Source: Monodelphis domestica (taxonomy: Eukaryota; Chordata; Mammalia; Didelphimorphia; Didelphidae). From it: DNA of 64,000 bases. The stretch lies in the NCBI RefSeq assembly GCF_027887165.1, contig NC_077234.1, positions 246,820,658-246,884,657 of the forward strand, in the 5' to 3' direction. Below are positions 1 to 11,595 of this stretch, one piece after another. How positions within the stretch are numbered: position 1 is the first letter of the stretch; each line of letters opens with the position of its first letter. A program made the translations under genes and the position numbers. Under the pieces are notes generated by a model, which saw nothing but the letters and a program-made list of their open reading frames with translations, was not told the DNA's origin and made no database searches.

Positions 1-49
1 TAAAACTACTTCTTAATTAGGCTACATTAGGTTTTTTTTTTTAATTTAG

Positions 50-370
50 GATATTTTTCCATGGTTACATGATCCATGATCCCACTCCCCCCGTTATTTC
101 CTCCCCCTCCCAAATCTGACAAGCAGTCCCACTGGGTTATACATGTATCATTGCTCAAAGCCTATTTCCATGTTATTCATATCTGCAGTAGTGCTCTCCT
201 TTAACATCAAAACCCCAATCATGTCCCTATCACATTACATGATTGATCACATATTTTTCTAATGCATTTCCATTTCCACAGTTCTTTCTCTGGATGTAGA
301 TAGCATTCTTTCTCACAAGTTCCTCTGAACTGTCCTGGGTCATTGTATTGCGCTGAGTTAGTTTTTTTTT
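50..370 (-). mobile_element. L1 3' UTR fragment
   Basis: The stretch reads on the minus strand as the L1 3' UTR common in marsupials: runs such as GGACAGTTCAGAGGAACTTG and CATCCAGAGAAAGAACTG appear in reverse complement at 270-330, ending in a GGAGGGGGAGG-like tract at about 95-110. It is back to back with the plus-strand L1 that follows, so it is a separate insertion or an inversion product. Confidence 0.6.
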
Positions 371-374
371 TAAT

Positions 375-923
375 GTTAGGTCAGTGGAACAGAACATACA
401 AGAAACAGTTGTAAAAGATTATTTTGCAAAGCCTTGTGTTCGACAAAAGCAGATATCCAAGTTTTGGAAATAAGAATTCACTAACTGGTAAAAATTGTTG
501 GGAAAACTGGAAAGCAGTCTCGCAGAAACTAAATAGAGATGAATATTTTACATCATTGAACAATATAAGATCAAAACCTATACATGACCAAGGGAAGCAT
601 CATAAACAAATCAGAAGAACAGGGATCATATTAACTATCAGATTTATGGATAGAAGAGTTTGTTAATAAACAAGAGACAGAAAGCATTGTGCAATCTAAA
701 ATGCATAATTTTGAATACATAAATTGAAAAGGTTTTGCACAAATAAAATTAAGACTAGAAGAAAAGCAGTAAGCTGGAAAAAAAGTTTATAGTTTCCTGT
801 ATAGATGTTTCATACCTCAAATATAGAGAACTTTGTCAAATATATAAGAATATGAGCCATTTCCCAATTGCTAAGTGATCAATAGGTATGAAGAGACAGT
901 TTTTAGATGAAGAAATCAAAGAG

Positions 924-968
<45 letters not shown>

Positions 969-1550
969 CCAAATCATCATCAGAGAAATGCGAATCAAAA
1001 TAACAGACATCATCTCACACCTATCAGATCAGCTAAAATGCTAAAAGCTAAAAATGGCAAATTACCCAGCAATATCAAATATTACATTGATTTCCTTAGG
1101 TGTCAGGGGAAAAGAACCTACATGTTCTAACATATCTATAGCAGTTATCTTTGGGTGGCAAAGAACTTGAAAACATGGCTATCAACTGGGAAATGGCTGA
1201 ACAGGCTGTAGGATACAAATGTGATAGAATACCAATGCATGGTAAGAAATGACAAGCAGATTTTAAATTTTTAAAAAATGAAAAAATCTATACTAAATTA
1301 TGAAGAATTATGAGCAAAACCAAGAGAAGATTATATTCAGCACTAGAAATATTATGTTAAGAATGACTTGTGTATGTCCACCTCCAGAGAAAGAATTTAT
1401 GAATAGAAATAAACAAGACAGTTTTATATATACATATATCTTTTATCAAATTAGTTTTCTAATGAGGGGAGGGAAGGGAGAGAAGGAGTTCGCTAGATAT
1501 TTTAATCTAACAAACAAATTTTTAAAAATAAATTAGGTCTTTCTGCAATA
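375..1550 (+). mobile_element. L1 fragment, ORF2 C-terminus and 3' UTR
   Basis: The left part encodes a decayed ORF2 C-terminal stretch (GKNCWENWKAVSQKLNRDEY). The middle has the L1-type run of hypothetical end-of-ORF2 and 3' UTR sequence (CATCTCACACCTATCAGAT, GGGAAATGGCTGAACA). The right end resembles the terminal UTR (CTCCAGAGAAAGAATTTATG). A (TG)n tract sits inside at 924-961. Frame breaks are frequent; this is an old, 5'-truncated copy in what should be the last NSUN3 intron. Confidence 0.65.
924..961. repeat. (TG)19 microsatellite
   Basis: An uninterrupted TG dinucleotide run of 38 bases within the old L1 fragment. A short valine/cysteine ORF across it is an artefact of the repeat. Confidence 0.97.
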
Positions 1551-2562
1551 TAACTCTTCTGAGTTATACCTTGTTACCTTATTTTTTACCATAATTATTT
1601 CTCTTACTTTCAGTTTTTGAAATTAGATCAATAAAAAAGTTCTTGTTTGGTTAATTCTACCAAAATTGGCATGTTATGCTTTATTTTTTCTTTGCAACTT
1701 TGCCACTTTTAATCTTAGCAATCAATAAAAATTTAACATTTAAAAAAATACCCTAATCATACAGTCAATCCAAGCACAAGGGTGCTGAAACCAGCTCGAA
1801 CCAGCAGATAAGAACCAATTGTTAAATTTTCAGCTTGGTCACTTACACCCAGAAACTGGCAAATGCTAGAAATCAAGATTTCTTCTATTTTTTAAAAATT
1901 TATTGCTTTGAAAATTGTCTAGATAAGAAAGTGATGGAGAAAATGTTAATACAAATTAAGCGTAAAAATGTTTCTAGCACACTTTTCTTTCTTGGAAAGC
2001 TAGTTGTCAAACATTTACAGACACTCTGCTGTCTATAGTTAATTCTCCTTGGGGCAACTTAATGATAAGAAATCAAAATGCCTAACAGAAATCTAAGCTA
2101 TACCTTTTTATATTACTCAACTATCTCATATTTCATTCACACTTATGCCAGTAGAAATTTAATATATTGGTAAAAGGTACTCATTTATATAGTAACACTG
2201 AAGTGGAAGACTGACTCATATAGCTAAAAGGAGAAGCAATTCAAAAGCGTCTTTTTTCCCAGTCCACTAAAGTTAGTTAAATCATTTGTAAACTTAGAAT
2301 AAAATTAGACGACTACTCAAAACTCAGCCTCTCCCTGGCCAAACTCTTTTGAGTGGTTATGAATCCCAATTAAAAGGCTCTGTAATTAATATACTGTCAT
2401 CTGCTAACTACAGAATCCAGAAGACCTCCAGTGAGATTCCTTATTCAATTCACTCATTAAACAGACTTCATAACAGTGGCAAATATATTTTGTGGAGATA
2501 CTCCTTTTTTATGGACTTAATATTAACTCTCAGATAATCACTGACTCATCTAATTAATCAGC
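1551..2562. other. Intronic AT-rich DNA, nothing recognised
   Basis: No conserved coding stretch, RNA gene or named repeat is visible. The composition is AT-rich with short homopolymers. It should be part of the last NSUN3 intron. Confidence 0.5.
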
Positions 2563-2960
2563 AATAATTTATTAGACACCTACTTTATGCCAATCACTCT
2601 CCTAAGATGTCATGAAAACTTAGAGAAGAGAGATTATCCATAAGGTATTCAATAGGGTCATATCATATACAATAAAGCAGTTAAGAAGGATGAGCTTTGG
2701 GAAAGGATGAGATCCAGCAGTTGAGAAGTCGTTGGTAATTTAGAGAGAACGGGTTCAGTTAATGGACGCGCTAAGATGCCAAACTAAAAAGTTACTGAGG
2801 ATGTAAGAGCAGAAAGAATATAAATAACACCCCCCCCCCGAAGAAGGGAGGGGAAGCTACAGGAGGACACTTAGGGGATATTAAAACCAGTGAATCATTT
2901 TTAAGGAAGGACTGATATGACTGTAGACCTCAGGTAAGGCACTAAAAATACATACATATA
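2563..2960 (+). repeat. Ancient interspersed repeat (L3/MIR-like consensus)
   Basis: It begins with TTTATTAGACACCTACTTTATGCCA, a decayed form of the widespread ATTTATTAAGCACCTACTATGTGCCA repeat head that also appears near 5230, 20540, 38590, 40550 and 61320. The rest is too diverged to classify. Confidence 0.4.
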
Positions 2961-3058
2961 TAGGTATATAAAGATGGGTGAGTCCAGAGAAAAGAATGAC
3001 TGAGATGGCAGTCGGCTAGAGAAGACAGGAAGGGACGTAGACACATGCAAAGATGGTA

Positions 3059-3300
3059 GCTAGGCAGCATAGTAGACAAAAGCACCGGGCCTAGAGTCAG
3101 AAGCCCTGAGTTCAAATATGGTCTTAGACACTCACTAGCCGTGTGAATGTGGGTATATCATTTAATGTGTCTCTTAGTTCTCTCAGTTGTGAAATGGGAA
3201 TAGAAGCTCCTATTTCCAAGTCTGTTAAGATCATGAAGGGAGTTATTTATAAAGTGTTTAGCACAGTGCCGAGCACAGAGGTGGTGTTTAACAAATGCAG
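3059..3300 (+). repeat. CORE-type SINE (MAR1/MIR-like)
   Basis: It has the order typical of marsupial CORE-SINEs: GGCAGCATAGTAGACAAAAG, GAGTCAGAAGCCCTGAGTTC, TCTTAGACACTCACTAGC, then GTGAAATGGG and a 3' part with GCACAGTGCCGAGCACAGAG and GTGTTTAACAAATG. It is old and diverged. Confidence 0.7.
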
Positions 3301-4727
3301 AGTTCCATGTCTGCTTTCTTTCTTCCTCCCTCAGAAATGAGAGTAACGGGGAATAGAGTCAGGGATAGGAAGCAGATTCCGGGATGAAGAGTAGAAGAGG
3401 AGCGCCACCAAAATGAGTGGTACTTGAAGAGTGGCAGTTGGAGTAAGTCACGTTGCATGGGGGTGTAAAAGGAAACTGTTTCTACCTCTAGTGAGATTTT
3501 TTTGATATTCAGTTGTAAAGGAGTAAAAGTGATAAGTTGTTGCAATTATCAATGAATTCTTGGTGATCTTCAAAACAATGCTGAAAAAGAGCTTTGAAGG
3601 CTGCTGAATCAGTGCTAAACAATAATATCCACTGTACCTTCCTTCCCCCAAGTCAGGCTTCTAGAATGTCTTCAGACCTCCCACCAACTACTATATCTTC
3701 TCCAGAAAGGAGATAATAAAATAAAAACGTTTAAGGACGTACCCTCGGAAATGGAAGTCGGCTATTCAGAAGGACCCATTCTTTGCCAAGTCTTGCTCAT
3801 TTAGAATTGCTCGAATCAATACCATTTACAGTACAGTTCTTTTATTTTTTAGAAATGAAGTCAAACCCTTTCTACGTACTTTTCTCCTCATTTGCCATCA
3901 CTCGGCACTGGCCTCTCCCTGCCTAGCTGCCATAGCCCTACGAAAAGTGTAGTGAGGGCCCAGCTCTTGTCTCTAAATCACAGAAACCTCTGGTGAGAGC
4001 CTCAAGGACTGCCTATGGGACAAGTAGGGACACTTGTAACATAGACATGATGAAAATATGGACGCCATCACTACCACCTTTCATGTTATTCCCGAAGTAC
4101 CAGGATTAGGCTATATTACTCTGTGCAATAGATGTATGCTTGGAAGTAGATGACTTTGAATTCCCATCATAAAGATTTCCAAAACTTTGCCTGTTTTGTC
4201 TGTTAGGGGCCAAATCAAGTAAATATGATTCTATCTTATGATACACATCCAAAAGCAGTATGTTCACCAAAGTAACTTTTTTCTGCTTCATATCAATTTA
4301 AGTGCATTCCTGATACTGCCCAAGTTGTCCGTCAACTTTGATTTGTTTTTTTGACCCCAAATTCATCATTTAGATTTCTAAAACTGAATTTTGGGGATAT
4401 AACTGGTTATATTAATTTCCAAACAGAACTTTTTGTGGTAAAACTGCTTCATGACTGTAATGGTGAACCATAGGATCCTAGGGCACCATTTTTAGGAATA
4501 ACACTATAAGGTTTGGGGATTTTTTGGTTATTTGTTTTACAATATTGGGTTGTTTTTTTCTTCTTTCTTACATAGAAGTTTATATTTTGAAAATTTAATG
4601 AAACTGAAAAGATCAAGGATATTTACTAATAGCCAATATTATTATCATGAATTGGTAAAATTCATATTGATAGATATCAATGATGTTCTTCTCCTTTAGG
4701 CCCATACAGTGCAACTGGCATTGTTAT
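3301..4727. other. Intronic DNA, nothing recognised
   Basis: I see no exon-like or repeat-like match. The final NSUN3 exon (expected to encode LVYSTCTLS) was searched for here on the minus strand and not found. Confidence 0.5.
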
Positions 4728-4739
4728 AAAGAAATAGTT

Positions 4740-4933
4740 GGGGGTAGCTGGGTGGCTCAGTGGATTGAGAGCCAGGCCTAGAGACAGGAGGTCCTTGATT
4801 CAAATCTGGCCTCAGATATTTCCTAGCTGTGTTGCCCTGGGCAAGTCACTTAACCCCCCCTTCCCTAACCCTTACCACTCTTCTGTCTTGGAACCAATAC
4901 ATAGTATTGATTCTAAGATGGGTTTAAAAAAAA
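4740..4933 (+). mobile_element. tRNA-headed marsupial SINE, full length
   Basis: The element runs from the tRNA-like head (GGGTGGCTCAGTGGATTGAG) through GGGCAAGTCACTTAACCCCC to GATTCTAAGATGGG and an A-rich tail. Perfect 12-base target-site duplications AAAGAAATAGTT flank it at 4728-4739 and 4934-4945, so both ends are certain. It is close to the family consensus and therefore fairly young. Confidence 0.93.
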
Positions 4934-4945
4934 AAAGAAATAGTT

Positions 4946-6771
4946 ATCAGTGAGCCAGAACTTATTCCATGAGATCAGTTAATAATTTTAATCATAAAAA
5001 TGAGTATTTAACAGTGATACAGAATCACAGAATTTGAGAACTAGTGGCCTTTAAGTCCAATCTCTATACAATAGGAATCTCCAATATAATATGTCTGAAA
5101 AGTCCTCATTGATTGCTAGGATTGAGGATTGTGACACTGACAGATAGTCTCTGTATGGAATATCCTTAATTGTTTTTACTTTTCAAAAGAGAGAATGCAA
5201 TCTGAAGAGACCAGGAAATGATTAAAAGATGAAACCTATCAACAAGTATTTATTAAGTCATTTATATGTGCCACACATCATGAAAAAATTTTATTTAAAA
5301 TACAGCATAAGCCCCCCCCCCATTTCTAGTCATGATCTTTCCTTAACATTTTAAAAGATAAGTTTGGTGTGATATTTTAAAATGTATAAGGGAGTGGAAT
5401 GATTCTATTTCTCTTAAAAATAAGAAATGAAGATAATAAAATATCTTTAGAGCATCAAGATCTATGTGGATCAGAACTCTTGACTATTTTCTAACCAGCA
5501 CCATACTATAGTTCACACATATTCTGAAACACTGAACAAACTAGAGAAGTTTCTTCAAAACCACAAATAATGAAACAGATATCAGATGGATTCTAGGAGA
5601 CAGACATCTAGCTATCTATTGGAAAATAAGAAAAGGATTACTTTGAAAAGAAGAAAATCTAAGATTAGGGCAAAAAAGCAATGCTTTTGCAAAATGATAA
5701 AATCAAATTCTGAAGAATCCTTGTCAATAACTTTATTTAAACTGGAAAATTTAGAGGCTGGTAATGTAACAACTGAGGCTGAAAAAAATCATATGTTTTC
5801 AAAACAGAAAAGGATGGCCAGAGGGGGTGACTAAAACTGGTACAATTTGGTTTGCTTTGCTCCAATTTAACATTCTGTTTTTCAATTAATATCACTTCCC
5901 TGAAAACTGACATACAAGTATTCCTAATTCACAGAAAATGATTTAGTAAAACAATCAGAAGTGGTATATACAAAGGATAAGAGATGATTCTTTAGGTTTC
6001 AGTAATACTTAGCAAAATTCAAATCTAAACAAGTAGTGGATAAAGTAGAAATTATGAGCAAGGAAGACAGAAAAAATGACTAGTTGATTTTAATGTTTTG
6101 TTTTCAGAGAAAGAGTGCCAGCTTGGCAACAGTATGAAAATAATGACTTTGAAAAATTGGAATACTTTAAAACATCACAGAAACTTGATGGTTACTAAAA
6201 GTCACAAAGTGAAGATTGTTTCATACCAAAATAAAGTGAATCAATTTTGTATCATTTTGTTCCAGGGCTAAATATTGATCATTTCAAATACAGTATGTGA
6301 TTTTTAAGAAGAGTTATTAAAATCTTGGCTTCCAAATTCCCCTTTTCTAGTTGCTTCTTTTGGTGAATGATTAAATATTTGGCATTTTGCTGGGTCACTG
6401 TTAATTAGGTCACAAAATTTAACCATTTTTTGCATTACCAAATAAAAGAAATGAAAGCAAAATAAGAAACAATAGCAACAGTGCCATCTTTTGGCTAAAA
6501 TTACAAACAGACCTTTCATTAATGTCATAAGTCATGATAATCAGCAATAAAACCTTTTAAAATTCTCTCTGTAAAGGGCTTGAAGTCATATTCACTGTTC
6601 TTCCCAGTTATCAACTTGATATAAATAAAGCAACTATAGAAACCAATACTCTAGAAAAAAAATTTTAAAGGACCAAACAATTTTTTGGTTCCACTTTTCC
6701 TCTTTTATCTCACTAAAATCTAAAGATTATAGACAGAAAGACATTCCTATTTTTAGGCCTTCAACTGTAGC
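4946..6771. other. Intronic AT-rich DNA, one short old repeat piece
   Basis: Only a fragment of the ATTTATTAAG...TATGTGCC repeat near 5230-5275 and a C-homopolymer at about 5312-5320 stand out. The small ORFs here have no recognisable protein. Confidence 0.5.
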
Positions 6772-6974
6772 CTTTTTCTTTTTAAACCCTTACTTTCCAT
6801 CTTGGCATCAATATTGTATACTGGTTCCAAGGCAGAAGAGCTGTAAGGGCTAGGCAATAGGGGTTAAGTGACTTACCCTGAATCACACAGCTAGGAAGTG
6901 TCTGAGGCCAGATTTTAACCCAGGAGTTCCCATCTCTAGGCCTGGCTCTCAGTCCACTGTGGCACCTTGCTGCC
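6772..6974 (-). mobile_element. tRNA-headed marsupial SINE
   Basis: The same family as 4740-4933, in reverse: poly-T, CCCTTACTTTCCATCTTGG, GGTTAAGTGACTTACCCTG and the head GGCCTGGCTCTCAGTCCACT. It is more diverged, and I see no clean target-site duplication. Confidence 0.9.
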
Positions 6975-7894
6975 TTCTAACCGGTTTTCCTAACCCCACT
7001 GCCAAATAACTCTCTCTCCAATTGATACTTGCCGAAGCTACCAAGAGAATGTTATTCAGTCATTTTTTTTCTGGAGAAAACAATAGTCAGTTACGTATAA
7101 TAATACTGTATTTAATTTCTGATCAACAAAACAATAAAAATGTCTCTCAATAGGATGTGATATGGGTGAATTGAATAGCAGCAGCCAAGCACTGCATAAA
7201 GAATACAGATTACCAGTAAAAACTTCTATCCTATACCAAAATCACAGGAACCATTGGGCCAGCAGGAACAAGAATACTCAGGTACAGTGTGAATTTTAAT
7301 TAGTTTTCAGAGGAAGTTAACAGCCATGGGATGAGAACTTAGATAGGTAAAGCCTTAAGAAAAAGGGTGTGTATTTGGAAGTCATTGAAGGATATACTTA
7401 AATAGTTTTGAAAGAACATGGAAAATTGAAGAGAAAAGCTAAAAAATTAGGAGCAGCTGAGGGGAAATGATCCTCTGTGCCAGAAAAAAGGAAAGTCAGT
7501 TCAAGGAAATTCCATGGACAGGTTCCAGAGATATAAATAAACTGAATCCTGGTGAAAAAGAAGGTTCCACCTAAAAAGGGGTACCTTTGGGCTAGAATAA
7601 TGATGTCCTATTGACAAAGGGAACTAAGATGAATACCTTGGGCCTTAGATGAAAATAAGAGGTAGCTAGCAATGAAGGAGAAAAGAACTTGAAGTGTTCT
7701 TTCTCCATGCAGAGGATAGGAGTGAAACAGGAAGATCCTAGAAGAAACTAAGCAAATAACTCAAAATAATTTGAACTGAGTAACATGAAGCAATATTAAA
7801 CTACCTCTTTTTATTGATTTATATCCCAAGATTACCTCACAACACAATCATTTCTTTTATTAGAAACAGAAGATTTTTCTTATCCTCCAACTAC
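6975..7894. other. Intronic DNA, nothing recognised
   Basis: Purine-rich, low-complexity stretches between 7320 and 7720 could be a very old repeat, but nothing can be named. Confidence 0.4.
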
Positions 7895-8130
7895 TGGTAT
7901 GCCCTCATTTTCAAAATGTATTAAATTATTCTGTATTTATTCTCTTTAGATTCATCATGTACACTAATAAAAATAAATATAAGTATATTTGTATCTTTCA
8001 TTTGAAATCTGTTGTTTGTATCTCCTTGAAAGTAGAGACTGTTTCATTTTTTTTATATTTGTACACCAGGCTCCTGGCACAATGCCTGGCTCATAAGCAG
8101 GTGCTAAATAACTACATGATGATGGACTGT
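7895..8130 (+). mobile_element. L2 LINE 3' end
   Basis: The order TTATTCTGTATTTATT, TGTATCTCCTTGAAAGTAGA, GGCTCCTGGCACAATGCCTG and GCAGGTGCTAAATAACT is the classic L2 3' terminus. Confidence 0.75.
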
Positions 8131-8278
8131 GTATACTAGGCATAGTAGAGAAGGAGTATCACAGTAAAACTGAGTGCCAGAATCCTAGGTGTGTGTATCC
8201 AAAAGATAGATCTTCAAAATACTCCAAAATGGTGTGCCTACCTGGGAAAGAGGAGCAGTTCCCAAAGAGGATCTAGAG

Positions 8279-8457
8279 CAGCAATGTCAAACTCAAAGAC
8301 AAACCAAATTTAGATTTAAAGATCCCTTGGTCAACGGTATATTAACATTATTTATGTTCTAGTATATTTTTGGTTATTTTGTTAAACACATTCCATTTGC
8401 ATTTTAATATGGCTTGGGAAATACTCGGAATTGTGGGTGGCATATTTGACACCTCTG
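8279..8457. mobile_element. hAT-type miniature element (179 bp)
   Basis: Terminal inverted repeats CAGCAATGTCAAACTC and (reverse complement of the right end) CAGAGGTGTCAAATATGCC match the CAGNGGTGTCAAACTCA end of hAT miniature elements. Flanking 8-mers ATCTAGAG and GTCTAGGT agree at five positions, consistent with an old 8-bp target duplication. No transposase is encoded. It resembles the 177-bp element at 49559-49735 in size and internal sequence. Confidence 0.75.
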
Positions 8458-8538
8458 GTCTAGGTTGCTACCTTTTGACACATACTAGCTGAACTGATAA
8501 TGGGCACTATATTAAACATCTGTCTTTCCATTCCTCAC

Positions 8539-8660
8539 CTTAATAGTTCTAGCTGTACAAGAGGCAATTCCTTCCTTTGGTTTAGCCTATAGGATGCCTT
8601 CTGGGTATCAGAAGAGAATAACCAACTTCGATCATTTGAACATGGGGCATCGACTAACAC
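8539..8660 (-). CDS. NSUN3: NSUN3 coding exon 5, catalytic DAPC motif
   Basis: The exon encodes about residues 209 to 248. It opens with VLVDAPCSNDRSWLFSSD, followed by QKASYRLNQRKELPL and QLELLR, closely matching human NSUN3. The cysteine of DAPC (about residue 215) corresponds to motif IV, the cysteine that helps release the methylated RNA. The motif VI cysteine, the nucleophile in the STCTLS stretch of human NSUN3, belongs to the next exon, which I could not find between positions 1 and 8538. The acceptor is ttctatag and the donor is TTAAG then gtgagg. About 90 C-terminal residues of the usual 340 are therefore outside the window, if the gene is intact. Confidence 0.96.
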
Positions 8661-9104
8661 CTATAGAAAAAGGAAAAAGATAATACATTATTACAAGGAA
8701 AACATATGACAAAAACCATGAAATAACATGTGTAAAGCAGTTAATATACAATGCCATGTAAATGTGAGCTATTATTATTATATAGCAATTTTTGTAATCA
8801 TTTTCCACATATAAAAAAGGGTTGGAGATCCTTGAAAAAAATTACTAACAAGATTTGTCATTCTTTTTTCTGGAGTAGAAGAATGCATAAAAGTCATTCA
8901 TTTAAAAAGTACTGCTATTTTATTTCTGCTTTTTAAGCATTTAACTTACTGAATGTTTCTATTTCAGTCTCTTTAAGTCCTCTTGATCTTCAATTATCAT
9001 TAGCTATTGTTTAAAATACTATTGAAATAAAGCATTATTATACAGTTTTTTAAAAAATTACTTCTATTTGTAACATTCAAAATATTAATATATGATTTTT
9101 TTTA

Positions 9105-9350
9105 GAAGCCCGGGTTTTCCCAACTTGCACACACATAGGGGCTACTCACTGGCCTAACTCCAATATTGACTGGCATCTCCATTTCTGACTTGAGCCAGTT
9201 TCACCTCTAGGCAACCTACTGGCCAGCTGAGGGGAATGAGGACAGCTGAAACCACTGCCCACTGAAGTTCTGCAGTCCTAAGCTCAAGAGACCCACCTTC
9301 CTCGACTCACTCTAATTGGGATTACAAGTGTACTCCTACCATGCCTAGCT
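9105..9350 (-). pseudogene. 7SL (SRP) RNA pseudogene
   Basis: Read on the minus strand this matches 7SL RNA in order. It starts with a degraded GCTAGGCATGGTAGGAG head and TTGTAATCCC (7SL: GCCGGGCGCGGTGGCGCG, TGTAGTCCC). Then come CTCTTGAGCTTAGGA, the S-domain hallmark AGTAGGTTGCCTAGAGGTGA (7SL: CCAGGTTGCCTAAGGAGGGGTGA), CAAGTCAGAAATGGAG, and a 3' part like GAATAGCCACTGCACTCC. It is about 50 bases shorter than the usual 300, is diverged throughout, and is followed on its own strand by a run of A, as expected for a LINE-mobilised copy. It lies in NSUN3 intron 4. No functional SRP RNA is implied. Confidence 0.82.
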
Positions 9351-9663
9351 GTACATTTATATACTGACAAAGAGCATCTGTCTTTCAAAGCATCTTCTGA
9401 GCATATGGAAAATATGAAATGCTCTTTAATCTCCCAACTCCAATGTTACCAAATACTTGAGCCAAACTAACCATTAAATAAAGATTACTATAAAAAGGAA
9501 AATATTTCAAATGAAGACACTTCCATTTCCATTTTATTAAAAGTTCTCAAGGCACTAAAAAAAGGCAAGAGACCACATGAGGGTTTATGTGTGTGAGGGC
9601 ATGGTGCTTAAACAGGAAAAAAAAGGCGTAGTGAAATTTAGTCCGTTTGCTCAAAACTATTAC

Positions 9664-9818
9664 CTTGTCAAACATTTCAGGTTGAAGATCTCCTATCTCT
9701 CGGCCATCCAATTCTGACACTTTTATTATATTCATCATGGGTTGTGGGATGAAGGATTCTAGTGTCTGTTTCAACCACTTCGATCTCAGATTATCATACT
9801 CATTGCAGTGAAAATAAC
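9664..9818 (-). CDS. NSUN3: NSUN3 coding exon 4
   Basis: The exon encodes about residues 157 to 208: GYFHCNEYDNL, then WLKQTLESFIPQP, IIKVSELDGREIGD and QPEMFDK. Human NSUN3 has GYLHCNEYDSL, WLRQTLESFIPQP and VIKVSELDGRKMGD in the same order, so the match is clear. This is the middle of the Rossmann-fold methyltransferase domain, between SAM motif I and the catalytic DAPC motif. The acceptor is tttttttag, and the donor is GACAAG then gtaata. The length of 155 bases keeps the frame with exons 3 and 5. A 7SL RNA pseudogene lies in the intron just downstream. Confidence 0.97.
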
Positions 9819-9979
9819 CTAAAAAAATGTTAAGACAAAGATTTGAAACTATAATTATTTAAACTTTAAATTTTGCTATACAGGTTTTATTTAAAGAGTT
9901 ATAATTATACTGTTTAATATACTAAAAGCCTTCACTGTTAACATTTATGACCTTTTTGTGCATAAAAAATAAGTCACAA

Positions 9980-10320
9980 ACTGATGACATTATTGGTGGA
10001 GCTGTGAATTGATTTAACTATTTGTGAAAATAATTTGGAATTATGTGGGGAGAAAATAACTAAACTGTTCATACTCTTTGGCCTAAATATTTCCAATGCT
10101 AGGCATATAGTCCAAGAAAATAATAAACAGAAATATAAGAGATATACACATACACACAGGAAAACCTTTTTGTTCCAGCAAAAAAATGGAAGCAAAGTGG
10201 GTACACATTAATTAAGTAATAAACAAACTAGAGTATGTGAATCTAATGAAATATTGCCACATTATAAGACATGGAAATTAGTAATTAACTCTGAAGCTTA
10301 CCTTCTAAGCCAAAATGGAT
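9980..10320 (+). mobile_element. Old L1 3' region fragment
   Basis: ATTGGTGGAGCTGTGAATTG, AATTTGGAATTATG and a later GAAATATTGCCACATTATAAG follow the order of the L1 region near the end of ORF2 in marsupial L1. It is highly diverged and has no ORF. It lies in the NSUN3 intron between exons 3 and 4. Confidence 0.6.
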
Positions 10321-11508
10321 ATGTTCAATTTTGGAAGATCTAGGGGGAGGTAAACATAGCTAGTAAAATTGTGAACTGGTATAATAATCCTGGAAAATAC
10401 TAGAATTAAGCGAAAATAGTCATTCAACTATTTATAACCTTTAAGTATATACATCAAGGAAACAAATGAAAGGAAAAAGGGTCTCAAATGTAAAAACAAA
10501 ATTGTGATAGCAGTCCTTTTTGGTAAAAGAAACTGTAAACAAAATGGGTGTTTATTAATTTTGGGAATGGTCATATTAATGATCACTGTAAGAAACAAAC
10601 ATGAGGAATTCACTGAAGCCATAGAAGGAATTATATAAAGTAAAAAGAAGCAAGAAAGCAATATATACAATGACCATAAAACAAAATTAAAGTATACAAA
10701 AATTTTCCTTCTCAAACAAATCCTCATAAGTCTCTGTCTTTTGCAGTGCAAAAGATAATACTAAAAAGAAAACACTGGTGAATTGTAATGGAAGGTCATG
10801 GTCCTGGAGAACTGATGATGAAGCATACTGCTTCCTTCTCACAGGAGTGGATGTGGAACTTAAGGTTATGACATCAGATGTGGCTGCTATGTCATTTGGC
10901 TTTCCTACTGTGTTAAAAGGAAGAGTTCATTATGTAAGACTGTTTAAGGAAAAAGAACTGGTACAGAAAGAAAAGAGGGAAAAAAAGATCTAATTCTAAA
11001 ACAGATAAAACTATAAAACAAACAAAACAACAGCAGGGATTAGTTGCCTATAGAGCAACGAAGGGCACAGTCATCATCACTGAAATCATGGTTCTATTGA
11101 CAAAGTACTGAAATAAGAACACACTTGAGGAAAAATTTTTCTCAATGAAAACTCACAATCTAGCTTTTGGTACTCATATGTACCATAATTGTATGTTAAT
11201 GTTAAAATAATTGTTTTATTATAGATGAAAAATTATTATAGCTATCAATTGGGAGGATATATTAAAGAAACAAAGTACTACAAAAAGGATAGCAAATTTC
11301 TCCTATTTCTGAGTAAACCTTCTCTTGTAAGCAAAAATAGAGGAAATGACTATTCTGTAGTTTCCTGCTTCATTTCTGTGAGATTTAGTTATATACTGAT
11401 GTAAACAAAAACACTGAAATCTCTCAGGACTTTGAGACCATTTCACACAGAATCATTAAGAGCAAACCCCCTCCCCCCCAATGAAACAAAATGAAACTAT
11501 ATATATAT
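10321..11508. other. Intronic DNA, nothing recognised
   Basis: A 71-codon plus-strand ORF at 10778-10993 has no recognisable domain and no conserved neighbours. I treat it as chance. Confidence 0.45.
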
Positions 11509-11541
11509 ATATACTCACTCTCACTCTCTCCTCTCTCTCTC

Positions 11542-11586
<45 letters not shown>

Positions 11587-11595
11587 CCTCCCCAC
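11509..11595. repeat. (CT)n microsatellite
   Basis: A slightly interrupted CT/TC tract of about 85 bases, preceded by a short (TA)n run at 11500. Confidence 0.93.

Noticed and set aside
888-1130. ORF with a Cys-Val run
   Set aside because: It reads through the TG repeat inside an old L1.
2830-2840. C/G homopolymers here and at 5312, 16379, 17575, 32631 and 35187
   Set aside because: Short homopolymers are common in this DNA and prone to miscounting; they carry no functional signal that I can defend.
4740-4933. tRNA gene in the SINE head
   Set aside because: The A and B box-like head belongs to a dispersed SINE with a tail and target duplications, so it is not a tRNA gene.
1-8538. Search for the last NSUN3 exon
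   Set aside because: No minus-strand match to the STCTLS region or the C-terminus could be seen.
10778-10993. 71-codon ORF with a mixed, protein-like composition
   Set aside because: No motif, no flanking exon signals and no relation to NSUN3; chance in intron DNA is the simplest reading.
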